A DNA stretch of 64,000 bases from Tachypleus tridentatus. Lineage: Eukaryota; Arthropoda; Merostomata; Xiphosura; Limulidae. Shown here piece by piece: positions 1-12,043 of this stretch; within the stretch, counting starts at the first letter, position 1, and each line of letters starts with the position of its first letter. The stretch spans positions 18,903,396 to 18,967,395 of the forward strand of contig NC_134833.1 in NCBI RefSeq assembly GCF_004210375.1. Direction: 5' to 3'. The translations under genes and the position numbers were made by a program. A model generated the notes under the pieces. The model was not told where the DNA came from. It ran no database searches and saw only the letters and a program-made list of their open reading frames with translations.

Positions 1-743
1 ATGACCGAGGCCAAGGTAGTCAACACCGTACTTGCAATCAAGGTCTCTATCCGTGTGCTTTCCTACAAACTATATGTCCTTGTTCTCTCCTCCATAGCGC
101 CCCCTACCCATCCACTGTATTTCGTAGATTTGTATTGAAACGATAAAAGAGGATATGCAATTCAGGGGAAGGGGAGAGGGGGGAGGGGAGGCGCGTCCTG
201 CAACCTCGTGAGCCTACGTAACACATAACTTATGATTGGAACGAACTTCAAAGACAAAGCGGCAGCGTGTATAAACAATTCCCTGATAGGACAGGTTACG
301 TATTACAAATGTCTGCCGCTTTTCTGGTTCTTGCAAGACCAGGTTATTGGCAGTCAGGCTCTCCGAGAGGGTCCACATTTCTTCGGTTTCAACTGGGAAC
401 CCGCATTCTTCACATTCTCAAGGGCTCGAGACAATCGTGCACCGCACATACGCGTTTCTCGGTGACCTATTTTACTATTCACTTTATAAACTTCACCGGG
501 TAAAATGAAAACGTGTCATGTCCTGTTATTAAAGTTTAACTTGATAAAAAAACAATAACACCATCCGTCGTTATTATTCACCATTTTGATATCAACCTTC
601 AGCAATGGCTGCTAAAATACTTTACATTTTCTCCACGGAGATCAAAATTCACATTTATAGGTTCCCTGACTTCCTTCTCTTTTGCGCGTGAGCTAAAATC
701 CTCTTTAGTGACAAAAAATTGTCTTTGTGTTACAGTAGAATTG
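1..743. other. Left edge, no gene recognised
   Basis: This stretch is more GC-rich than average in places, with a G/A-rich run at about 160-195. Short open frames exist on both strands but none resembles a protein I know. The first 72 bases read on the minus strand as an open frame that could be the end of an exon running off the window, but the supposed acceptor lacks a pyrimidine tract. No repeat family was recognised before the SINE starting at about 744. Confidence 0.3.
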
Positions 744-1020
744 GGCCCGGCATGGCCAAGCGTGTTAAGGCGTGCGACTCGTAATCTGAGGGTCGCGGGT
801 CCGCATCCCCGTCGTGCCAAACATGCTCGTCCTTTCAGCTGTGGGGGCGTTATAAAGTTTCGGTCAATCCCACTATTCGTTGGTGAAAGAGTAGCCCAAG
901 AGTTGACGGTGGGTGGTGATGACTAGCTGCCTTCCCTCTAGTCTTACACTGTTAAATTAGGGACGGCTAGCACAGATAGCCCTCGAGTAGCTTTGTGCGA
1001 ATTTCAAAAAGAAACAAACA
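744..1020 (+). repeat. SINE-A, full-length, GCATCC-type head
   Basis: This tRNA-derived SINE has a head with a box-A-like TGGCCAAGCGTGTTAAGG and a box B carrying GGTCCGCATCC. A conserved body follows, then the tail GATAGCCCTCGAGTAGC and an A/C-rich end. It belongs to the subfamily with GCGTGCGACTCG in the head. Confidence 0.9.
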
Positions 1021-1339
1021 GACATTAGAATCATGAATTTACTTAACCCACGCGATGTTTTATGGACACATGTATAATGTTAGACACTAATTAATGGACT
1101 AAATTGCTATTAACGACTTCACTTGTTTATTAACTGTCGAGTAGTGAATAAAAGCAGTTATCGTGTAAAAAAAAACAACCAGTAATTCATACTAACATGT
1201 TCTCCAACGTACATGCATCTGAGATTAAACGCCTTTGTCTTTCATAAAAGAACATTTAATACAAACATTTAAAGCTAAAAAAATAAAATTAATAATTATT
1301 AAATGCATATAACTTAACCTCATAAAATAGTATTTCGCA

Positions 1340-1612
1340 GCCCTGCATGGCCACGTGGGTTAAGGCGTTCGACTCGTAATTTGAGAGTGGGTCGCGGTTT
1401 CGAATCTCCGTCGCACCAAACATGCTCGCCCTCCCAGCCGTGGGGGCATTATAATGTAACGGTCAATCTCACTATTCGTTGGTAAAAGCGTAGCCCAAGA
1501 GTTGGCGGTGGGTGGTGATGACTAGCTGCCTTCCCTCTAGTCCTACACTGCTAAATTAGGGACGGCTAGCGCAGATAGCCCTCGAGTAGCTTTGTGCGAA
1601 ATTCAAAACAAA
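1340..1612 (+). repeat. SINE-A, full-length
   Basis: This full-length copy runs from GCCCTGCATGGCC to the ATTCAAAACAAA tail. AGTATTTCG precedes it (about 1329-1337) and recurs right after it (1612-1620), which looks like the target-site duplication of the insertion. Confidence 0.9.
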
Positions 1613-1710
1613 GTATTTCGTACTGACAGTTAATTAATGAAAAATATGAAACTGAAACAGTCTGATGATGATATTAGAAATTTAACCAACATATTGGTTT
1701 AATTTTTATT

Positions 1711-1983
1711 GTTTGTTTTTTTGGAATTTCGCACAAAGCTACTCGAGGGCTATCTGTGCTAGCCGTCCCTAATTTAGCAGTGTAAGACTAGAGGGACGGC
1801 AGCTAGTCATCACCACCCACCGCCAACTCTTGGGCTACTCTTTTGCCAACGAATAGTGGGATTGACCGTCACATTATACACCCCCACGGTTGGGAGGGCG
1901 AGCATGTTTAGCGCAACGCGGGCGCGAACCCGCGACCCTCGGATTACGAGTCGCACGCCTTACGCGCTTGGCCATGCCAGGCC
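1711..1983 (-). repeat. SINE-A, reverse orientation, with clean target duplication
   Basis: The reverse complement of the family consensus runs from the GTTTGTTTTT tail to the GGCCATGCCAGGCC head. TAATTTTTATTG flanks it on both sides (about 1700-1711 and 1984-1995), a clear target-site duplication. The head has GCGCGTAAGGCGTGCG, marking the same subfamily as the copies near 28115 and 31857. Confidence 0.92.
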
Positions 1984-2180
1984 TAATTTTTATTGGCAAA
2001 ACCTATCGGTACTTAACCTAAAACACAATTTTCACCAGTCACCTTTCATTGGTCAACGTGCAAAAGCACGTGAAGTTCTAAGATTAGATACTCATTTTGA
2101 CGTGAATAAGTAACATGCATTTAACGGATAAATATTTTACTGCCAGTGTGCCTCACTGAGTCAACAATACGTTTACCAAG

Positions 2181-2255
2181 ATTCAGGCTTTGATTCCCCG
2201 TGGTGGGCAGAATCCCACTGTACAGATTTGCACTGAAACAAACACCCCAAAAAGT
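2181..2255 (+). repeat. Degenerate SINE-B fragment
   Basis: A box-B-like TTTGATTCCCCGTGGTGGGCAG is followed by a decayed tail. It resembles the second tRNA-derived family but is strongly diverged. Confidence 0.35.
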
Positions 2256-2494
2256 TTGCTGCCAAATATCGAGATCATCTCGAACTTTCCATTTACATTT
2301 GTGAACTAAAAGATGTACAATTTAATAATTTTTGTGCAGCAGTTTCGAGATTTAACATAACAGAACGAAAGCGGTATTACATTTAACTTTGTTCTTAAAA
2401 ACAATATTATCTGGTCCATCAGATAAAATAAGTGTTTTTATCTTTCTTAAAATAGTACTTAATATTTAGTCATTTAAAAATTTTTGATTGAATG

Positions 2495-2617
2495 ATTGTT
2501 TGAATTTAAGTACAAAGCAATACAATGGGTCATCTGTGTTTTGCGCACTGTGGGTATCGAAGCCCGGTTTCTAGGGATGTGAGTCCGCAGACATTCCGCT
2601 GTGCCACTGGGGGAGGG
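2495..2617 (-). repeat. SINE-B, reverse orientation
   Basis: Read on the minus strand, this has the tRNA-like head CCCAGTGGCACAGCGGAATG. A box B with GGGCTTCGATACCC follows, then a tail related to GCCCATTGTGTAGCTTTG. About 120 bp, near full length. Confidence 0.8.
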
Positions 2618-2636
2618 AGAATGTCAAAGAATTTGC

Positions 2637-2920
2637 TTGTTTGTTTGTTTTTAATTTTGCGCAAAGCTAAGCTACACAAGGGCTATCTGCACTATCCGTC
2701 CCTAATATAGCAATGTAAGGCTAAAGGGAAGGCAGCTAGTCATCATCACCCACCGCCAACTTTTTGGCTACTCTTTTACCAACGAATAGTAGGATTGACC
2801 GTCACATTATAACGCCCTCACGGCTGAAAAGACAAGCATGTTTGGTATGACGGGGATTCGAACCCGCGGCCCTCAGATTACGTGTCGAACGCCATAACCC
2901 ACCTGGCCATGCCGGGGCCC
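2637..2920 (-). repeat. SINE-A, reverse orientation
   Basis: A full-length copy in reverse, from the GTTTGTTTGTTT tail to the GGCCATGCCGGGGCCC head. It sits directly beside a SINE-B copy. The box B reads GGTTCGAATCC on the minus strand. Confidence 0.92.
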
Positions 2921-4953
2921 ATTTAAAAGAAAAAAGTGTATGTAACGAACCACCAAGGACTTAGTAACTTTATCCGGTTCTGTACAAAAATATTTAAATA
3001 CATTTTATCCATACGTTTCATTTGTGTCCGCTTATGATCACAAAAATTTGCTTTACAATAAACTAAAACTGATTTAAAAAATCTCCATGACACTTCTGAC
3101 GGGAAGCGAATAACATCCACTGAATCGTTTTATATTTTTTCGGGACTCAACTAGGTTGAATGAATCTATGATTATGCCATGTTAACGAGTTCACCGAGAG
3201 GTCGAAATCGCACCACGTTTTCATTTTCTTTGTTAAAACCACCAGCATCCTTCGGCCTAAAACTACAACTCTTTGCCACTAAACCTAGATTATCTACATG
3301 AATTATTCATTACCCTGATTTATACCAAACGTTTCTCTCCATAATCTAAACGCCTCCGAAAGACGTCGTATTTCAATTATTCCTTCCGGCTAATTAAGTA
3401 ATAACACTGAAATCTTGTCATAATGCAAAGATGCGACTTTTCTAGTTTCCACCCTTCATAGTTTTACTGTATAATAATATCTTACAGAGTACTTGTTTCT
3501 ACATTTTTATGGCATTCTAATTAGGGTTAAGTTCAATGTGTTCCCACGGTGGAACAGAGGTAAGTTGACTGACCTCCAATTCTAAAATCCAGGGTTCGAT
3601 TTCTCCGCATTTGACACAACGAAGAGCACAGTGTGGCTTTACTTTATAGTGAAACAGCGAAGTTCGAACCTTTAATTGAACGTATTACGAAGTAAGTAAC
3701 AATGCTACCTAAAAATCTCTGATCTCTGACCACTCGCAATTGAATTTTTCCCTCGTAAAACAAACGTAAATATCTACCTTTTCCTTACCTTTTTGTATAA
3801 CGCTGAGTTATAAACTTATAAATAATTCCAAATAAAAAACAAAACTTCTAAAATCTAATTATACCTGAACTTCAAAATTGCACGAGCTAATCTTGATGCG
3901 GACATGACGAAATTTAAATTATTGAATCAATAATTTGTGTGTGATGGTAAAATCTTTTATTTTTATCTCAAGCTATTTTAAGCATGCAAAACATTTAACT
4001 TAATATGGTGTTTAATAATTTATGTAAATATATATATGTACTGAAAAAAATTTCAACCTGACTTATCCTTATCTAATGGTAATATCTGATCTAAACTCGC
4101 TGCTCTTCGTATCTTGGACGTTTTTCAAACTAACAAGTTTAGTGTCTCAAGCAACAGTATTTGAAACAGGCAGTTATGCTATTCTCTAAGATAACACACA
4201 AATTAAGTTGTCATATGGATTTCTATACAATCAGAATGCTGATAAACCGTCGTCGTCGTACACTAGATGGATTATGCAAAGTATGCATGAAGGATAGGTG
4301 TGCTTAGACATGTCAGCCTTTTTCAATGTAAATTACACAGCGTGGTCGTCAGATAGTGTATGACCGAACTGGGTGACGTGGATTATGATATCATTCCGAG
4401 GTTTCAAAATGTCTTTATTAATGTACTAAGCCTCTGTACATCTAGGTCAGGTGAGATGTTACCTGAAGATTTTGATGTCGAAGTGAAAAACCATCATGAG
4501 TTAAGTTAAATGTGCAAATCAGAACGAAGGATGTGGGGGGGGGAAGGAGCGCGAAAAAACACGTGAGAAAGAGTGTAAAATTTATTAAAATATTACGAAT
4601 ATTTTTTTATGTGTAGAAAGATTTCCAGAAGAATCGTATTTTTATTTGTTCATTCTACAGATGAAATAAACGTGATTTGGCAGATTGCTTTCAAACAAAT
4701 TCTAAAATCTATATGAAAAGTGTGACCTCGCCTCTTGTACTAACCTTTTCGGGGTTTTGACGTACCCGTTGCTTGACCTATATCCTTGTTCTCACAATTA
4801 TCACAAATTATATAAACAAAACAAAACAACGATGCTTTCGTAGTTTTTTTAGAAGCGTTATCTTTGACATTTAAAAATCGGCCAGGTAAGTAAATACCTG
4901 CTGATGGTTTCAAGGATGTCATGCCCAACATGTCTGCATTTTACCATCTATGT
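2921..4953. other. Intergenic stretch with no recognised gene
   Basis: The DNA is AT-rich with no convincing coding frame. The only recognisable element is a decayed SINE-B at about 3541-3665. A short perfect palindrome (AAATTATTGA, one base, then its complement) lies at about 3914-3934. Confidence 0.4.
3541..3665 (+). repeat. Diverged SINE-B
   Basis: The order matches SINE-B: a head-like CCCACGGTGGAACAGAGG, then CTAAAATCCAGGGTTCGATT as box B, then GAGCACAGTGTGGCTTTAC as tail. It is clearly older than the copy at 31233. Confidence 0.6.
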
Positions 4954-5208
4954 GGCCCAGCACGACGAAGTGGTTAAGGCACTCGACTCGTGATCCGAGG
5001 GTCGCGGGTTCGAATCCCTGTCACACCAAACCTGCGTTATAATGTGATGGTCAATCCAACTATTCGTTGGTAAAAGAGTAGCCCAAGAGTTGGCGGTGGG
5101 CGGTGATGACTAGCTGCCTTCCCTCTAGTCTTACACTGCTAAAGTATGGACGACTAGCACAGATAGCCCTCGTATAGCTTTGCACGAAATTAGAAAAAAG
5201 CAACAAAC
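4954..5208 (+). repeat. SINE-A, internally shortened
   Basis: The head GGCCCAGCACGACGAAGTGG, box B GGTTCGAATCC, the conserved body and the TAGCTTTGCACGAAATTAG tail are present. A block of about 25 bases between the head and the GTTATAATGTG segment is missing. Confidence 0.9.
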
Positions 5209-5485
5209 CATTTATATTTTAGAAAGTGTTCAATTTCAAGTTACAAACGGCACATTTGCTGGGATTTACACCCCTGACCCTCTTTGAATTATAATATTCA
5301 CACAGATGTAACGTTTGATTCCTTCGTCTGTGTTATGAATACGTTTTACACGACGTACACCAAGTTCTGTGAATGTAACATTGTAACATTTACCTTGATA
5401 ATAAGACTGGGGACCTTTATTAATGTTCCGTATTTTACTTACTGTTTTTTCAGCCGCGGCATATCGGCTCATGGTATGGCTCTAG

Positions 5486-5713
5486 TTTGGTTTGTTCTGA
5501 ATTTTGCGCAAAGTTACACGAAGGTTATCTGCGCTAGCCGTCCCTAACACCAATTGTTGGGCTACTATTTTTACCAAAGAATAGTGGAACTTACCGTAAC
5601 ATTATAACACTCCCACAGCTGAAAGGACGAGCATGTTTAGTGCGACGAGGATTCGAACCTGCGATTCTCAGATTGTGAGTCAAGTGCCCTAACCACCTGC
5701 TCATGCTGGGCCT
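5486..5713 (-). repeat. SINE-A, reverse, with body deletion
   Basis: Tail and head are both recognisable, but the CTAGAGGGAAGGCAGCTAGTC segment of the body has been lost near 5548. Confidence 0.85.
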
Positions 5714-5945
5714 AGAATGAATTTGGGTTTGTGTTGTTGTTTTTTGAAGCACAACTTTTAGCATCATTTCTTGGTTGATTACAATTTTGAGCTCAGGAGG
5801 TCAAACCCTTTCGGTTGATGTGTTTGACCACACCCAAGATCACATTGATTCACTTACCCTAATCGTGCCTAAAATAATTTCACTTAGAGGGTAAAAGATC
5901 CTGATGAACAATAACATCGAATCACATACACGTGCACCTCACGCA

Positions 5946-6226
5946 GGCCTGGCATGGCCAAGCGTGTTAAGGCGTGCGACTCGTAATCTGAGGGTCGCGG
6001 GTTCGCATCCCCGTCGCGCCAAACATGCTCGCCCTCCCAGCCGTGGGGGCGTTATAATGTGAAGGTCAATCCCACTATTCGTTGGTAAAAGAATAGCCCA
6101 AGAGTTGGCGGTGGGTGGTGATGACTAGCTAAGCTGCCTTCCCTCTAGTCTTACACTGCTAAATTAGGGACGGCTAGCACAGATAGCCCTCGAGTAGCTT
6201 TGTGAGAAATTCAAAAACAAACAAAA
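5946..6226 (+). repeat. SINE-A, full-length, GCATCC-type head
   Basis: This copy is close to the family consensus. It is flanked by GCACCTCACGC (about 5934-5944) and GCACCCCACGC (about 6227-6237), a target duplication with one mismatch. It has a small AAGCT duplication in the GACTAGCTAAGCTGCC segment. Confidence 0.92.
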
Positions 6227-6763
6227 GCACCCCACGCTTGGTATTTGCTGGCGTACGTAAATAGCTAATATGTGTAAAGCTAAGTTTGTGTCTATTTGTT
6301 TGTACCTTTTCAGCCGCAATAATAGTAGGCCTCAAAAGATATGGAATCAATGTACTTAGGTTTAACGTCTGTGATGTCACATTCTTATTGCCAATGAAAA
6401 CTTTATAATCTAAGTTTTTCCACAGGACTTGGGGGTTGGACCTACATATTAATTTTATACCTAATTTCTGAAAAACAAAATACAGCGGTTTGACACAGTG
6501 ATACAGAATGACATGAGAGGGGGATTGGACCCCATCTAATCTATATAAATAATCGTCATATTGTATGTGTGTATCCGTTTCCTATACTTTTCCACATTTC
6601 TTGATTAACCAGCACCAAACGTCATATAGTTGATACAGGATAACGTGTGAGGTGTGAGAGTCTCATAGAATAATTTACTGTAATTCTGTCTAAAATAATT
6701 TCAAGTGTCGCAACTATTGAGCGTTCCTTAATGTTTTACACTTAACAAGTTCAGCATTTACCT

Positions 6764-7032
6764 GGCCCGGCATGGTCCAGTGGTGAGGGCGCTCGGTTCG
6801 TAATCTGAAGGTCGGGGGTTGGAATACCCATCATACCAAACATACTCGCCATTTCAGCCGTGGGGCGTTATAATGATACAGTCAATTCCACTATTTGTTG
6901 GTTAAAAAAGTAGCCCAAGAAATAGCAATTGGTAATGATGATTAACTGCTTCTAGTCTTTTGCAGTAAAGTTAGGGACGGCTAGCGCGGATAGCCCTCGT
7001 GTAGCTTTGCGCGAAATCCAAAACCAAACCAA
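6764..7032 (+). repeat. SINE-A, diverged full-length copy
   Basis: It runs from GGCCCGGCATGGTCCAGTGG to GCGCGAAATCCAAAACC. Many substitutions in the body suggest an older insertion. Confidence 0.88.
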
Positions 7033-7345
7033 AATTTGTTAAATTATCTTTATCTTAAAAAAATACTTTGTGTGCTTTCTCCAAGGAAAAAAAAGTATAA
7101 AACTTCACTGTTTTTGTTGTTGTTTTCTTTCAGGGGTTAGGGGCTAAATTAAATATAAAAAATAAAATTACAATCACCAAAAGATCTAAACTAACTAGAT
7201 ATACACACACTGTATAGAAAACAGTGACGTGTATCAGTAGGTATTAATTTCCCAACTCCCGTAAGATATCAAACATACGTATGCTCTTTTTATTTGTTGT
7301 AGAATCTGCGATCATCAATACGTACGTCCTAATAGTGAAAAATTT

Positions 7346-7555
7346 TTGTTTGTTTTGAATTTCACACAAAGCTACAGGAGGACTATCAGCGCTAGTCGTC
7401 CCTAATTTTGCAGTGTAAGACTAGAGAGAAGGCAACTAGTTATCACCACTCACTGCCTACGAATAGTGAGATTGACCGTCACTTTATGACGCTCCCACGG
7501 CTGAAAGAGCGAGCATCTTTGGTGCGACTGGGGATTCGAACCCACGAATCTCGGA
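7346..7555 (-). repeat. SINE-A, reverse, head truncated
   Basis: The tail TTTGTTTGTTTTGAATTTC and the body are present, and the copy stops just past box B at CGAATCTCGG. A separate forward tail fragment (about 7556-7592, GATAGCCCTCGTGTAGC) abuts it, so two insertions or a rearrangement meet here. Confidence 0.85.
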
Positions 7556-7796
7556 GGGCTAGAGGAGATAGCCCTCGTGTAGCTTTGCGCGATGTGCCTT
7601 TTACGGCAGTGGGCCCTCGTTCTGAATTTAACGTAATACACTCCACTGACACTAAATACAGCTCATATTTTATTTATCAAGAATTTTGTGTGGTTTAATT
7701 TTTTTCGTCCTACAAGAAGCCTGCGACAACCATAAAGTCATGCGAAGATTTTTCTTTTTTTATATGACATGAAAAAGTCTTCATCTCCTTGTAATT

Positions 7797-8232
7797 CATA
7801 TCAAATCCCTTGTGTGTAAGTTGCTCAATATCAAATCCCTTTTTGTATATAAGTTATTCAATATAAAATCCCTCTTTTGTGTGTAACAGTTGCTCAATAT
7901 CAAATCCCTTTTTGTACATAAGTTATTCAATGTCAAATCCTTTTTTGTGTAACAGTTGCTCAATATCAAATCCCTTTTTGTATATAAGTTATTCAATGTC
8001 AAATCCTTTTTGTACATAAGTTATTCAATGTCAAATCCTTTTTTGTGTCACAGTTGCTCAATATCAAATTCCTTTTTGTATATAAGTTATTCAATGTCAA
8101 ATCCCTTTTCTGTGTATAAAAGTTGAGCAGTATCAAATCCCTTTTTGTGTGTAACAGTTGTTCAATATCAAATTGTTTTTGTATGTAACAGCTGCTCTAT
8201 ATCAAATCGCTTTTTCGTATGTAACAGTTGTT
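7797..8232. repeat. Minisatellite, unit about 30-38 bp
   Basis: About a dozen imperfect units carry TCAAATCCCTTTTTGTATA followed by TAAGTTATTCAATG or AACAGTTGCTCAATA. Two alternating subtypes are visible. Open frames through it are repeat artefacts. Confidence 0.9.
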
Positions 8233-10338
8233 TAATTACACCCAGGATTCATCCAATGTTCAACAAACTTTCATCCATCACGGACAAGATATTTTTTACA
8301 CACAGTATTCCGCAGGTTATCTGTCTCTCACTGTTGTGTCCAACTTGTGCGCTCGTGGTTTTTGAGCAGTTGATTGGGAATACTATTTGCTTTGTGTGTA
8401 TTTAGGAGGCGGGTCTGGTATTACTATTTGACAGTGGTGATGCCAGTATTATATCTGGTGAGTTACATTCTCACAAGGATGTACGCATACGTCCTTATAA
8501 TGTTATTCACTATAGTATATAGATGGTCATCAAAGGAATTTGTGTGCTCCGGACTGTACATTTCTTTTTTTCCTATTACACTGTTCTAATATCTTTTATC
8601 TGAAAATAGCTGTGTCACAACCTTCCAGCCACAAGTCTAACCGCGAAGACATAACACTGTTGAATGAACGTAGGGAATTCGCCAATGACTTAATGTAATG
8701 ATTCTAAATACATTAATCGTAGTATCATGACTGGTATCTGCGACAACACGCCACTACTTTAACTTTTTGAATATCTTTCATATAAAGTACAGTCAACCCT
8801 TACATAGTATATTAACATTTGTTACGTGTATAATTCATAATATTTTCATAAGATGGCAGCACTTGGCATTACAACTATTCATCGGAAAATAATAAGATTA
8901 ATTTACGTTACACCAGATATTTTGTCACTTACCAATCATATCAAACACCCACCATCAATGAAGAATATTTGTGAGTGCATCTTAAAAAAATTAGTGGTTG
9001 TTCAGGCAATAAGTAAAGAATATTTAAACCTAAAACATGTATTTCGATCTTTGTGCCTCTTATATGTATGCAATATATGGCGAAGAATCCTTTTAGTAAT
9101 TAATATCAATACCATTTGCTGATTCTTTTACTTGTGTTATCTAATTCTTTAAACTTACAAACTAATAATAATAATTTATAATTAGCTTCAACAAATGGGC
9201 TTTTGGAAATGTTCTTAATGTGTATAACGGAAAGCTTTATGTATTTAATATTAATTATTACACTGAACATATTTTATTAATTATATTTTTATTTTTGGAG
9301 CATGAGCTCATAGTAGAGAGATGACAACACGTCCCATGGAACGTTTTCATATTTTCGTCTCCCGTAATACCTTCAATTGCTGAATTTGTTCCTGTAAGTC
9401 TGTACACGAATACTAGAAAATTGTTTCATAACCGCGTTCGTCCTCACAAATATATTTTTTTTTCTGTTCTAGTGTTGATCAAACAGATTGATAAGTGAGC
9501 CAGACTGTGGGTCAAGCGTCACAACAATTAGGATTTGAAATGCCTTTTTCCTTACCCTAACGTATACTCCATGGCCGTCTTATCAACATATTGTAAATGT
9601 AAAATCATGTCAAGAATTAGGAATTACTAATATAACTTTAAGTATAGGACAAAATAACATCTTCTGTAGAGCTTTTATAAATATATATCTAAATGTTGTT
9701 TTTAGTACAAAGTTATTCAATGCGATATTTGCCCTCTGTCCACCATGGGAATCGAGCCCTGGATTTTTGCGTTGTAAATCAGTAAACTTATATTTATATT
9801 TAAATATATTTAAATTATATTATATTTAAATGGCTTAGAATATTGAGAAAATTATTACAATGAAGCAAATCATTTCTTTATAATTTCCTGTCACTTATCT
9901 ATCATTTATGTTATCTTAATTAGATTAAAAAATAAATTCAAAAATAATTCACTGGTTTTGATTATGTTGAGTAATCGGTGCTTTTCATGAACTTATATGT
10001 TGTTCGACACCGAGGAGAAATTAAATTAAAGCTCGGTCCAGGATATATCAGAGACCTTCAACAGGTTTTTTTTTTTAGATGGTCCTGGCACCTCAAGTTG
10101 ATTCATATTCCCAGTCTTTCAATGCCACTAAGTATAAGAGCTAACCAATATTGGAAGTTTCAAATTCCGGATCTGATCATCTTTATTAACAGTGGGACAT
10201 TTATGCATCTAACTATCAAAACTATCTGGTTAAAAAATATATCACTAAACAATGTCATTTCATAAAATTTAATAATATATTCAACACATGATAGGCCGTT
10301 ACTCATTTTTAAACACTACTATTCAGTTTATAGAAAAC
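8233..10338. other. AT-rich stretch, no gene recognised
   Basis: No open frame here resembles a known protein; the longest starts at 8853 (89 codons) and lacks recognisable motifs. A decayed SINE-B lies at about 9694-9790 and an AT-only tract with self-complementary TATATTTAAAT motifs at about 9787-9832. Confidence 0.4.
9694..9790 (-). repeat. Diverged SINE-B
   Basis: A minus-strand box-B-like GGGCTCGATTCCCATGGTGG is followed by a decayed tail. The TGTTTTTAGTACAAAG end matches the family tail loosely. Confidence 0.5.
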
Positions 10339-10500
10339 CGTCATCGCCATCAACTCTTGGGTTACACTTTTACCATCAAATAGTGGTATTTATCATCATT
10401 ATAACGCTCCCAACCGGCTGAAAGGGTAAGCATGTAAGGTATGACGGGAATTCGAACCCACGACCTTCAGAGTACGAGCCAAGTGCACCTGACCACGCCA
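10339..10500 (-). repeat. SINE-A, reverse, tail half missing
   Basis: Body and head are recognisable from CCATCAACTCTTGGG through GGGAATTCGAACCCACGACC. The tail half is absent. Confidence 0.8.
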
Positions 10501-10939
10501 TTATTTACACTTTTCTGCAAAGTAGAGAAAAATTATGCAACAATAAAAATGAAATCGCTAAAGAAGAAAGAAATTAATAAAGTTTTACGTGAAAATTAAT
10601 ATTCTATTAAACACGAAACGTAATACGAGAATTTTATTCCAGAAAAAAAGGAAAGACTTTATCCCAAAAACAAACGACAATTCAGTAAGACATTTCGGGG
10701 ATTGTCCTGTACGTAAGTAAAAATAACTCACAATTTATTTCTAAAGATTTTATGAACATACTATAGTAACAGTTTTACTGAATTCCTTATTCACTCATAC
10801 TTCAAATATCCTGGTTTTGTGTATATAATGTAAAAAGTAGTCTTCTATGATTAATAATGTGTTATATATCAATAGGCCTAACATTTGCGTGCCAAACAAT
10901 ACGTAAGTTGCAGATTTTGCTTTCCGGACACAGAATCAG

Positions 10940-11000
10940 AGGCTGTTGTTGTTTGTTGAATTTCGAGGACTATCCATGCTGGCCGTTCTTAATATATATA
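10940..11000 (-). repeat. SINE-A tail fragment
   Basis: TTGTTTGTTGAATTTCGAGGAC, split by divergence, is followed by a GCTGGCCGTTCTTAAT remnant of the family tail. Confidence 0.5.
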
Positions 11001-11097
11001 AATGGAAGGCAATCAGTTAATACCGCAACATGCGGACATCTCTAATCGGAGGATTTAACCTTTGATCTTATAATGCACGATATATGTAGTTTTTTCG

Positions 11098-11340
11098 CGT
11101 AATCCAAGGCTCGCGGGTTCGAATCCCCGTCGCACCAAACATGCTCGCCCCTTTTAGCTGTGGGGGTGTTATGATGTTACGATCAATCCTACTATTCGTT
11201 AGTAAAAGAGTAGTCCAAGAGTTGGTGGTGGGTGGCAATAACTAGCTACCTTCCCTCTAGTCCTACACTGCTAAATTAGGGACGGCTAGCACAGATAGCC
11301 CTCGAGTAGCTGTGTGCGAAATTCCAAAACAAATAAACAA
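11098..11340 (+). repeat. SINE-A, 5' truncated
   Basis: It begins within the head just before box B (GCGGGTTCGAATCCCC) and continues to a complete tail with ATTCCAAAACAAATAAAC. Confidence 0.9.
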
Positions 11341-11640
11341 TAAATCGTAACGACTCGTTCCTCAGTACATTTAATGATAAACTTCTGACTAAAACTTAAA
11401 ACGATATATCGAGAGAAAAGAAGATTTTTTTCGTAAAATAACCAAATAAATTAGTTTTTTTTTAATTCATGAAATGTGCTTGAGTTTGAAAGAACACGAT
11501 TTGTTTTTGGAACCTTTCTGTAATTGTTTCCATAACTACAATTTTGTTTCTTTTTAATACGAAGAGTTACGCACAACACAGTGTTTCGTTGACATATTTC
11601 TCAGATAAAAATTGATACTAAGTAAAACTTAAGTATTATT

Positions 11641-11893
11641 ATTGTTTGTTTTTTAATTTCGCGCAAAGTTACACAACGGCTATCTCCACTAGCCGTCCCT
11701 AATTTAGCAGTGTAATACTAAAGAGAAAGCAGCTAGTCATCACCACCCACCGCCAACTCTTGTACCAACAAATAATGGGATTGACCGTCATATTATAACA
11801 CCTCCACGGTTGGAAGGACCAGCCTGTTTGGTGTGACGGGAATTTGAACCCGCAACCCTCGGATTGCTAATCGAATATCTTACCACCAGGCTG
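11641..11893 (-). repeat. SINE-A, reverse orientation
   Basis: A near-complete copy with tail ATTGTTTGTTTTTTAATTTC and head CACCAGGCTGC. About 15 bases of the GGGCTACTCTTTT segment are missing. Confidence 0.88.
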
Positions 11894-12043
11894 CTATTTT
11901 CAGTTATTCGTTAAAAATAAAATGTGATGTGAATAAGTTTTAGCCTTGTATGTTCATTTTACTAAAGAAAAAATAAGGTACAAAAGTTCGTTAATAATAA
12001 TTTATTCAAACAATATTCGAATTAACACAAATTATTTATTTGC

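Noticed and set aside
1-72. Possible partial minus-strand exon reading FVGKHTDRDLDCKYGVDY
   Set aside because: The frame is open and looks protein-like, but the would-be acceptor has a purine-rich approach and I recognise no family; too short to call.
599-820. Short open frame with ARRGCGPATLRLRVARLN
   Set aside because: It is the translation of the SINE-A head plus flank. The same kind of frame appears in other SINE copies (1856, 12635, 27320, 28103).
4954-5040. tRNA gene candidates at GGTTCGAATCC sites
   Set aside because: All box A/box B pairs seen continue into SINE-A or SINE-B bodies, and acceptor stems do not close; none is a free-standing tRNA.
7796-8017. Repetitive protein (LYTKRDLILSN repeats)
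   Set aside because: It is the translation of an imperfect minisatellite with variable unit length that breaks frame on either side.
7797-8232. CRISPR-like array (also considered for 16905-17455, 48663-49380 and 61593-62915)
   Set aside because: Units are contiguous tandem repeats without unique spacers, in eukaryotic DNA.
8853-9122. 89-codon open frame as a gene
   Set aside because: No recognisable motif, AT-driven composition, no splice or promoter context.
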